Shown in pieces: positions 1 to 4,923 of a stretch of DNA of 7,224 bases (position 1 is its first letter; the number at the start of each line of letters is the position of its first letter). A model generated the notes under the pieces. The model did not search any database, was not told where the DNA came from, and was given only the letters and a program-made list of their open reading frames with translations. The position numbers were made by a program, and so were the translations under genes. This DNA is from an uncultured Eubacteriales bacterium (GTDB taxonomy: Bacteria; Bacillota; Clostridia; Oscillospirales; Acutalibacteraceae): positions 1-7,224 of the forward strand of contig OMRJ01000289.1 of assembly GCA_900313475.1 (NCBI GenBank). The letters run 5' to 3'.

Positions 1-28
1 TCATCTTTTTTTCCTATCCCCTAAAAAA
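1..28. repeat. 28-bp direct repeat, copy 1
   Basis: Positions 1-28 are identical over 28 bases to 273-300. The repeat has a T7 run, a CCTATCCCCT core and an A6 run. Similarity continues more weakly downstream: GGGATG plus an A-rich run after this copy, GGAATG plus an A-rich run after the other. Read on the minus strand, this copy holds AGGA (15-12), a 7-nt spacer and an ATG (4-2) whose reading frame leaves the window. It may therefore be the start region of a minus-strand gene beyond the left edge. That gene cannot be seen, so this is inference. Confidence 0.85.
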
Positions 29-90
29 TGTGGGATGTAAAAAAAGCGATGACCGTATAAAACAGTAAAGATCAACGCTCTTGCATGATA

Positions 91-150
91 AATTAACGGG
101 ATTGCAACTCCGAAAGACTGCGATAACCGCATAAGCTTGCTCCGTTAATT
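91..150. other. structured intergenic inverted repeat
   Basis: AATTAACGG (91-99) is the exact reverse complement of CCGTTAATT (142-150). Inside these 9-bp arms there are smaller pairings: GCAA with TTGC, and TGCG with CGCA around an ATAAC loop. The segment could therefore fold as one branched hairpin of about 60 nt in either strand's transcript. There is no following T tract, so it is not a simple terminator. I do not recognise it as a known riboswitch or small RNA. It could be a small RNA, a mobile-repeat relic or chance. Confidence 0.4.
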
Positions 151-179
151 AAGAAGACATCCGTTTTATGTTTTATACT

Positions 180-269
180 ACAGACAAACTTCGCCGCTCG
201 ACGTACCTTTGTACGCCTTCGGGCAAACAAAATCAAGTCCGAAGCCTTGATTTTGCTCGGTTTGTCTGT
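180..269. repeat. palindromic intergenic element A (three-stem fold)
   Basis: The outer arms ACAGACAAAC (180-189) and GTTTGTCTGT (260-269) are perfect 10-bp inverted repeats. Inside are two more hairpins: CGTAC-CTTT-GTACG (202-215) and CAAAATCAAG-TCCGAAGC-CTTGATTTTG (228-255). Together they make a three-way junction of about 90 nt. The two internal hairpins flank a CCTTCGGGC stretch. Such modular palindromes resemble dispersed bacterial intergenic repeats (REP- or MITE-like), but copy number cannot be judged here. It lies between the two copies of the 28-bp repeat. Some short motifs are shared with the element at 7142-7224. Confidence 0.6.
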
Positions 270-272
270 TCC

Positions 273-300
273 TCATCTTTTTTTCCTATCCCCTAAAAAA
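273..300. repeat. 28-bp direct repeat, copy 2
   Basis: Identical to positions 1-28, 272 bp away. Its A6 run (295-300) becomes the U tract of the neighbouring terminator when read on the minus strand. Minus-strand AGGA (287-284), a 7-nt spacer and ATG (276-274) form a plausible initiation site. The short frame that follows (to 178, 32 codons) runs entirely through palindromic element A, so it is unlikely to be a real protein. Confidence 0.85.
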
Positions 301-340
301 CGGAATGCAGAAAAATCCGAGTTTTTCTGCATCCTTTTTT
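295..340. terminator. bidirectional intrinsic terminator
   Basis: ATGCAGAAAAA (305-315) pairs perfectly with TTTTTCTGCAT (322-332) around the 6-nt loop TCCGAG. The stem is extended by GG/CC at 302-303 and 333-334 past one bulged A. A T6 run (335-340) follows on the plus strand. On the minus strand the A6 run at 295-300 gives a U6 tract. It can therefore stop transcripts from either side: read-through from the deaminase operon, or anything transcribed rightward from the left edge. Confidence 0.75.
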
Positions 341-384
341 ATAAATTCGGAGCTGCGTCCGCGCTTCATCCGTGTGATACACTG

Positions 385-425
385 AAAAAGCCGCCGATTG
401 ACAATTCCGGCAGGCTTTTCTTTTT
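385..425 (-). terminator. intrinsic terminator of the rimO-pgsA-deaminase operon
   Basis: AAAAGCC (386-392) pairs with GGCTTTT (413-419). The stem continues with GCCG (393-396) against CGGC (408-411) after a bulged A, and an AT-rich tip closes it. On the minus strand the hairpin runs into a U5 tract (389-385). It starts about 20 nt after the deaminase stop codon, the usual place for an operon end. A T5 run at 421-425 means it may also work on the plus strand. Confidence 0.75.
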
Positions 426-440
426 GGGTTTCGGAGCCGT

Positions 441-929
441 TCAGTACCCCATGACGCCGCTTACGGATTCATCGTTTTCGATCCAGTCTGACACGGGAAT
501 TATACGGTAGCTGTCCTTTGTGTCACGGATAATCACGGTAGAAATTCCTGCGTTTATTATCATTCGCTTGCACATGGAGCAGCTGCACGAATTTGCGACA
601 TAGCTTACGCCGTCCGACTCGACACCGGTGAGATACAGTGCGGAATCTATCATTTTGTCCCGCGATGCGCTGATAATCGCGTTTGCCTCGGCATGCACGC
701 TCCTGCACAGCTCATACCGCTCCCCGCGCGGAATGTTAAGCTCCTGACGGATGCAGTATCCCATGTCGGAGCAGTTTTTTCTGCCTCGCGGCGCACCCAC
801 ATAGCCTGTTGAAATGACCTCGTCGTTTTTCACAATAACGGCACCGTATGAGCGGCGCAGACATGTAGAGCGCTTCGACACCGTTTCGGCAAGATCAAGA
901 TAGTAGTTTATTTTGTCCCTGCGTTCCAT
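441..929 (-). CDS. dCMP deaminase-like zinc-dependent nucleotide deaminase (ComEB family)
   Basis: The 162-aa cytosolic enzyme is predicted to convert dCMP to dUMP, feeding thymidylate synthesis. The deaminase fold is marked by H79-A-E81 (zinc ligand and proton shuttle, in CRSVHAEANAI) and by C117-S-M-C120 (zinc ligands, in CSMCKRMIINAGI). The residue before C117 is Ser instead of the usual Pro of the PCxxC motif. C23, C53, C59 and C75 fall in the N-terminal half, where phage T4-type dCMP deaminases bind a second zinc; a second site here is inference. The ATG at 929 was chosen because GGAGGAG (942-936) sits 6 nt before it. An in-frame TTG at 962 would overlap pgsA and lacks an SD. It starts 19 nt after pgsA and is last in the operon. 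The substrate could be another nucleotide, since family assignment rests on motifs only. Confidence 0.9.
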   Translation of the reverse strand: MERRDKINYYLDLAETVSKRSTCLRRSYGAVIVKNDEVISTGYVGAPRGRKNCSDMGYCIRQELNIPRGERYELCRSVHAEANAIISASRDKMIDSALYLTGVESDGVSYVANSCSCSMCKRMIINAGISTVIIRDTKDSYRIIPVSDWIENDESVSGVMGY

Positions 930-948
930 ACTTTTCTCCTCCGTGTCT

Positions 949-1500
949 TTATTTTTTGTCAAAATCTATCAGCTTTACACCGTTTACGATGTAAATTATT
1001 CCTGAAACTACCGCAAGCGCTGCGGTTATCCACATCATTACGTCGGCAACAAGCGAGGTCAAAAAAGCAATTTTAAACGCAATTCCCGACATAATGGCAA
1101 TCGTGAAAACCATTTGCGACACGGTTTTGAGCTTTCCCCAGATGTTTGCGGGAATAACTACTCCCTGCGCGGCGGCGGCAAGGCGCACGCTCGTAACGGC
1201 AAATTCACGCGTCAGAATAATGAATACAACATATATGCTGCAAAAACCGTATTTCATCAGCACCAAAAGCGCAGCGGTAGTCAGCATTTTGTCGGCGACG
1301 GGATCGGCAAGCTTTCCGAAAACGGTAATAAGCCCGTATTTGCGCGCAATTTTACCGTCAAGAAAATCGGTAATGCAGCCGGCAACATACACGGCAAGTC
1401 CTATAACAAAATGGTACGGAATAAAATCCGCCATAAAGAAAAACAAAAAAACGGGAGTGAGCACCATCCGTGCAACGGTAAGCTTATTCGGCAAATTCAT
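949..1500 (-). CDS. pgsA: CDP-diacylglycerol-glycerol-3-phosphate 3-phosphatidyltransferase
   Basis: This 183-aa membrane enzyme joins glycerol-3-phosphate to CDP-diacylglycerol, giving phosphatidylglycerophosphate and CMP, the committed step to phosphatidylglycerol. The full CDP-alcohol phosphotransferase motif is present: D45-x2-D48-G49-x2-A52-R53-x8-G62-x3-D66-x3-D70. These aspartates bind the metal and the CDP group. The N-terminus (NLPNKLTVARM) is typical of PgsA. Hydrophobic segments near residues 12-40, 72-98, 125-150 and 153-173 fit a multi-pass protein. Length is normal for the family. The start ATG (1500-1498) overlaps the rimO stop as ATGA, with GGAGAGG (1517-1511) 10 nt upstream inside rimO, so the two genes are probably translationally coupled. 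Confidence 0.96.
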   Translation of the reverse strand: MNLPNKLTVARMVLTPVFLFFFMADFIPYHFVIGLAVYVAGCITDFLDGKIARKYGLITVFGKLADPVADKMLTTAALLVLMKYGFCSIYVVFIILTREFAVTSVRLAAAAQGVVIPANIWGKLKTVSQMVFTIAIMSGIAFKIAFLTSLVADVMMWITAALAVVSGIIYIVNGVKLIDFDKK

Positions 1501-2828
1501 CGGTCTGAAACCTCTCCTATCAAATCATAGTCTTTTGTATCTGTAATCTCAACGTCGACAAAATCGCCGATATTGAGATCACGCTGTGAAATTATGAATA
1601 TCCCGGAGTCGATTTCGGGCGCATCGCGCCATGTTCTGCCGGAATATACATCGGTATAGCCGTCGTAGTCCTCCACAATGCAGCGCACCCTTTCACCGAT
1701 AAGCTCCTCCTGTTTTTCGCAGAATATCTTATACTGCTGATCCATAATCACTTCGCCGCGGTGCTCCGCAACCTCTTTTTCGGGGCGCTCCGGCATCTCC
1801 GCCGCTGCGGTTCCCTCCTCCGGAGAAAAGGCAAAGCAGCCGAGACGGTCGAAGCGAGCCGCGTTCACAAACTCCGACAGCTCGTTGAACGCCTCGTCAT
1901 CCTCACCGGGAAATCCTGTCATAAATGTCGTGCGAATGACGCAGTCGGGCATATAATCACGTATTTTTCCTATAAGGGCAAGCAGCGAGGCGCTGTCTCC
2001 GCAGCGGTTCATCGCCTTCAGAATGCGTCCGTTTGCATGCTGAAGCGGCAAATCAATATAGTGCAAAACATGCTTTGAATCACGCATTGTTTCAAGCACG
2101 CTGTCAGTAAGGCGGTCGGGATAGCAGTAAAGCAGGCGAATCCATTCAATGCCGTCTATAACGTCAAGCTGCTTAAGAAGCTCATCAAGCTTCGGCTCGC
2201 CGTAAATATCGTCGCCGTAGCGGGTGGTGTCCTGCGCGATGACGGTAAGCTCCTTCACACCGTCGGACGCAAGCCGTTTCGCTTCTTCAACTATACTCTC
2301 TATCGGGCGCGAACGCTGCGGCCCGCGTATTTTCGGGATAGCGCAGTAGGTGCAGCAGTTTGAACAGCCGTCCGCAATCTTGAGATATGCACGGTATGAC
2401 GGCGTGGTAAGAAGTCTCTCTCCGCAGAGGGGAAGCTTTTCCTTTTCGGGGAACAACATGTTTTCTTTGCCCTCGAAAACGCTGTCGACAAAAGATACGA
2501 TATCGCCGTTTGCGCCTATTCCCGCGACGGCGTCGACTTCGGGCATCTCTTTGAGAATTTCTTCACGGTAACGCTCCGCCATACAGCCGACCACGATTAT
2601 TTTTCCGACGTCGCCGTCTTCCTTATAGCCTGCCATTTCGAAAATGTTATCTATAGACTCCTGCTTTGCGGCTTCAATAAAACCGCAGGTGTTTATTATT
2701 ACAGCGTCGGCTCCTATCGGTGTGTCGATTATTTCATAACCCGCGTCGGCGAGTTTTTTAAGCATCAGTTCGCTGTCTACCTGATTTTTCGGACAACCGA
2801 GTGAAATAAACCCTATCTTTTTTGCCAT
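1497..2828 (-). CDS. rimO: ribosomal protein S12 methylthiotransferase (radical SAM)
   Basis: RimO adds a methylthio group to a conserved aspartate of ribosomal protein S12. From the chosen start (443 aa), the N-terminal methylthiotransferase domain carries the auxiliary-cluster cysteines C12 (ISLGCPKNQVDSE), C48 (NTCGF) and C82 (VVGCMAE). The radical SAM domain has C155-x3-C159-x2-C162 (DGCSNCCTYCAIPKIRG). A TRAM domain occupies roughly the last 70 residues. The LGCPKNQVDSE signature and TRAM length favour RimO over MiaB. Three nearby ATGs exist (2837, 2834, 2828). The SD AAGGA (2841-2837) overlaps the first and lies only 2 nt from the second, but is 8 nt from the third, so 2828 is preferred. 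It is the first gene of the rimO-pgsA-deaminase operon. Confidence 0.96.
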   Translation of the reverse strand: MAKKIGFISLGCPKNQVDSELMLKKLADAGYEIIDTPIGADAVIINTCGFIEAAKQESIDNIFEMAGYKEDGDVGKIIVVGCMAERYREEILKEMPEVDAVAGIGANGDIVSFVDSVFEGKENMLFPEKEKLPLCGERLLTTPSYRAYLKIADGCSNCCTYCAIPKIRGPQRSRPIESIVEEAKRLASDGVKELTVIAQDTTRYGDDIYGEPKLDELLKQLDVIDGIEWIRLLYCYPDRLTDSVLETMRDSKHVLHYIDLPLQHANGRILKAMNRCGDSASLLALIGKIRDYMPDCVIRTTFMTGFPGEDDEAFNELSEFVNAARFDRLGCFAFSPEEGTAAAEMPERPEKEVAEHRGEVIMDQQYKIFCEKQEELIGERVRCIVEDYDGYTDVYSGRTWRDAPEIDSGIFIISQRDLNIGDFVDVEITDTKDYDLIGEVSDR

Positions 2829-2861
2829 GTTCATCATCCTTATGCCGTCTGTTAATTGAAT

Positions 2862-2889
2862 TTTATAATGCCCGACTTAATTTTTCCAA
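2862..2889 (-). promoter_or_regulatory. candidate sigma-A promoter for rimO operon
   Basis: On the minus strand a -35-like TTGGAA (2889-2884, 4 of 6 to TTGACA) is separated by 16 nt from a -10-like TATAAA (2867-2862, 5 of 6 to TATAAT). This predicts a start near 2855 and a leader of about 27 nt that includes the rimO SD. The -35 overlaps the U tract of the upstream recX terminator. It is a match by eye in an AT-rich stretch, so it remains tentative. Confidence 0.45.
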
Positions 2890-2926
2890 AAAAAATTCCG
2901 CCTACAGTATAACATACCGGGCGGAA
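2888..2926 (-). terminator. intrinsic terminator after recA-recX
   Basis: TTCCGCC (2896-2902) pairs with GGCGGAA (2920-2926). On the minus strand the stem is followed by an uninterrupted U8 tract (2895-2888). It lies about 110 nt after the recX stop and separates the recA-recX unit from rimO. On the plus strand no T run follows, so it is directional. Confidence 0.8.
2906..2914 (-). promoter_or_regulatory. possible extended -10 element inside the recX terminator loop
   Basis: The minus strand reads TGTTATACT, an extended -10 (TGn plus TATACT, 5 of 6 to TATAAT), exactly within the terminator loop. A weak TTGCAT -35 lies 18 nt upstream. If used, rimO transcription would start within the downstream arm of the terminator. 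It competes with the candidate at 2862-2889, and I cannot tell which is real. Confidence 0.3.
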
Positions 2927-3034
2927 AAAATGCAACCGTAAATACAATTCGGAATCGGAAACCGGGAATCGCCGTCGGGAGAAGGCTGTCCGTAATACGT
3001 CCGTAAAACGCAGCTTTGACGCATTTTCGGATTT

Positions 3035-3637
3035 TCAACACTCAAAATCCGTGCTTTTCATCGCTTTTGCAATCTCCGAATAAGAATATCCCATGGCGAG
3101 CAGCCGACGGTAGGCACGCGCCTTTTCCTTTTCGTTCGGCTCCGGGGGCAGACGCAGCTTTCGCAGCGCGCGGAAAATACCATCATCGGGTGCATCAAGC
3201 TCCGAAATTGCGTTTTCGATGTCATCCGAAGAAACGCCTCGCATGCGAAGCTCGTTTTTTATGCGGGCGGGAGCGTAGTTTTTCCGTTCGGAAAGCTCAC
3301 GCGCAAATTCACGCGCAAACGACGAGTCGTCGATAAAACCGTATTTTTTACATTTTTCAATCGCGGCTTCAGTCTCCCCGTCGCCGTATTTCGCTTTCAG
3401 TTTGCGCTCCAGCTCCTTTTCGGAGTGGGCACGAAGACCGAGCATGCGCATTGCCGATTCATAGGCAAGACGGAAATTTCCAGCGGTTTTAATTGCCGAG
3501 AGGTCGTCCTCGGTTATCGCATCGCCGTCGTGAAAAGGAAAAGAATACCAAACGTCGGAAGGGACGGTAAAGCGATATTCACCGTCCGTAAAAATGTTAA
3601 TTCTTCCGCTTTTTGCGGTCGTGACAGTTACCGTCAT
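3035..3637 (-). CDS. recX: RecA regulatory protein RecX
   Basis: RecX binds RecA filaments and limits their growth and activity. The 200-aa product shows the helical repeats typical of the family: AMRMLGLRAHSEKELERKL (62-80), KKYGFIDDSSFAREFARE (97-114), PARIKNELRMRGVSSDDI (123-140) and a last repeat around RAYRRLLAMGYSYSEIAKAM (174-193). The first 50 or so residues form a beta-rich N-terminal extension, as in many Firmicute RecX proteins. The start codon shares one base with the recA stop (TGATG, 3639-3635) and no SD is visible, so translation probably depends on reinitiation after recA. The stop codon lies inside an 8-bp hairpin (CGGATTTT 3028-3035 with AAAATCCG 3044-3051) that lacks a U tract. 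Confidence 0.95.
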   Translation of the reverse strand: MTVTVTTAKSGRINIFTDGEYRFTVPSDVWYSFPFHDGDAITEDDLSAIKTAGNFRLAYESAMRMLGLRAHSEKELERKLKAKYGDGETEAAIEKCKKYGFIDDSSFAREFARELSERKNYAPARIKNELRMRGVSSDDIENAISELDAPDDGIFRALRKLRLPPEPNEKEKARAYRRLLAMGYSYSEIAKAMKSTDFEC

Positions 3638-4809
3638 CAGTCGGCGGCAATGTCGATCTTTATCTTGGGCATGCGTCCGTTATTGGGAATGAGCACGCCG
3701 TCGTCATCCGTTTCGGGAACATCTTCGGACGCATTTTCACTGTCCTTTTTATCGGAGCCGCTGCCCATAAGCTCGGCAAACCTGTCGGAGGAACGTATCT
3801 GCTGCTCGATCTGCGCCATAAAATCGGGGTTGTCGCGAAGATACTGCTTTACCTTGTCGCGCCCCTGTCCGAGACGCTGTTCGCCGTAGGAGAACCATGC
3901 GCCGCTCTTGTGTATTATATCAAGCTTGACGGCAATATCGACTATTTCTCCCTCTTTTGAGATGCCGCTGCCGTACATTATATCAAATTCCGCTTCTCTG
4001 AAGGGCGGAGCAAGCTTGTTTTTAACTATTTTTGCCCTTGTGCGCGAGCCGATAAACTCATTGCCGGCAGCCTTAAGCTGCTCGACACGTCTTACGTCAA
4101 TGCGCATCGACGCATAGAATTTAAGCGCGATACCGCCGGTGGTAACTTCGGGACTGCCGTACATCACACCTATCTTCTGGCGGAGCTGATTTATGAAAAT
4201 GACAATGCAGTTTGAGCGCGATATCGCACCCGCAAGCTTACGTAAAGCCTGCGACATAAGCCGTGCGTGAGCGCCGACATGAGAATCGCCCATTTCGCCT
4301 TCTATTTCGGCTCTGGGAACAAGCGCCGCAACGGAGTCGATGACAATAACGTCCAGTGCGCCAGACCGTGTGAGATACTCCGCGATTTCAAGCGCCTGCT
4401 CGCCGTTGTCGGGCTGCGAGACAAGAAGCGAATCGACGTCAACGCCGAGCGCTGCGGCATATTTCGGGTCAAGCGCATGCTCGGCATCAATGAACGCGGC
4501 TTCTCCGCCTTTTTTCTGAGCCTCCGCCACAACATGAAGCGCAAGAGTCGTTTTGCCGGAAGATTCCGGTCCGTAAATCTCAATTATTCTTCCCTTGGGA
4601 AGTCCGCCGATGCCCGTTGCCGCATCAAGCCCGATCGAGCCTGTGGAAACGGAATCGACATTGAGCGTCTGCGTCTGACCGAGACGCATAACGGAGCCTT
4701 TTCCGTATTGCTTTTCTATCTGCTGAATCGCCGTTTTGAGCGCTTCTTTTTTGTCCGTCTGTCTGCTGAGGTTTAATTTTGCCGATTGCTTTTCTGCCAC
4801 TTTCTTCAT
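3637..4809 (-). CDS. recA: recombinase RecA
   Basis: RecA polymerises on single-stranded DNA, drives homologous strand exchange and triggers LexA self-cleavage. The 390-aa product has Walker A GPESSGKT (80-87), the catalytic glutamate E110 in [10 protein letters not shown], Walker B around VIVIDS (154-159), loop L1 ([15 protein letters not shown], 166-180), the INQLR signature (206-210) and loop L2 ([10 protein letters not shown], 221-230). The acidic tail (about 357-371) is followed by an extra non-acidic stretch ending [10 protein letters not shown]. The N-terminus is also longer than in many RecAs. The start is uncertain: AAAGGA lies only 1 nt before the ATG at 4809 but 10 nt before an in-frame GTG at 4800. 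It is preceded by its own promoter and LexA box and overlaps recX by one base. Confidence 0.98.
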   Translation of the reverse strand: MKKVAEKQSAKLNLSRQTDKKEALKTAIQQIEKQYGKGSVMRLGQTQTLNVDSVSTGSIGLDAATGIGGLPKGRIIEIYGPESSGKTTLALHVVAEAQKKGGEAAFIDAEHALDPKYAAALGVDVDSLLVSQPDNGEQALEIAEYLTRSGALDVIVIDSVAALVPRAEIEGEMGDSHVGAHARLMSQALRKLAGAISRSNCIVIFINQLRQKIGVMYGSPEVTTGGIALKFYASMRIDVRRVEQLKAAGNEFIGSRTRAKIVKNKLAPPFREAEFDIMYGSGISKEGEIVDIAVKLDIIHKSGAWFSYGEQRLGQGRDKVKQYLRDNPDFMAQIEQQIRSSDRFAELMGSGSDKKDSENASEDVPETDDDGVLIPNNGRMPKIKIDIAAD

Positions 4810-4820
4810 ATCCTTTCAAA

Positions 4821-4835
4821 CAAAACATTTGTTCG
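4821..4835 (-). promoter_or_regulatory. LexA (DinR-type) SOS operator of recA
   Basis: The minus strand reads CGAACAAATGTTTTG. Its first 14 bases match 13 of 14 positions of the Bacillus/Clostridium LexA consensus CGAACRNRYGTTYC. It lies between the -10 box and the recA SD, about 8-22 nt after the predicted transcription start, where bound LexA would block transcription. Being where theory predicts makes this one of the firmest regulatory calls in the window. Confidence 0.88.
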
Positions 4836-4849
4836 CTTTTTCTGTGATG

Positions 4850-4878
4850 ATTATATATTATTTCTCTGAAAAATGCAA
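4850..4878 (-). promoter_or_regulatory. recA sigma-A promoter
   Basis: The minus strand has a perfect -10 TATAAT (4855-4850) and a partial -35 TTGCAT (4878-4873) with an ideal 17-nt spacer. The start is predicted near 4843, just upstream of the LexA box. No clear terminator is visible between the helicase stop (4924) and this promoter, so some read-through from the helicase gene into recA is possible. Confidence 0.7.
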
Positions 4879-4923
4879 TAGTCTAAACCGTATTTTTTCG
4901 CAGTATCCGCCGCAGAGGGACAT

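Noticed and set aside
98..135. Resemblance to a 16S rRNA segment (GGGAT...GAAAG...ACCGCATAAG)
   Set aside because: The similarity is short and broken, the expected helix does not form, and flanking bases do not match 16S rRNA.
178..276. 32-codon minus-strand frame with an SD-like site
   Set aside because: The frame runs entirely through the palindromic element A. Repeat-derived short frames of this kind are usually spurious, and no family was recognised.
247..510. 87-aa plus-strand frame
   Set aside because: It begins at a TTG inside a hairpin arm, crosses two terminators and overlaps the 3' end of the deaminase gene in antisense.
930..962. TTG start for the deaminase
   Set aside because: It overlaps pgsA and has no SD, while the ATG at 929 is 6 nt after a perfect GGAGGAG.
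1094..1546. Long plus-strand frames opposite pgsA and other genes
   Set aside because: They are antisense shadows of clear minus-strand genes and show no recognisable family or ribosome binding site.
3028..3051. Hairpin over the recX stop codon as a terminator
   Set aside because: The 8-bp stem has no U tract on the minus strand, and a much better terminator lies downstream at 2888-2926.
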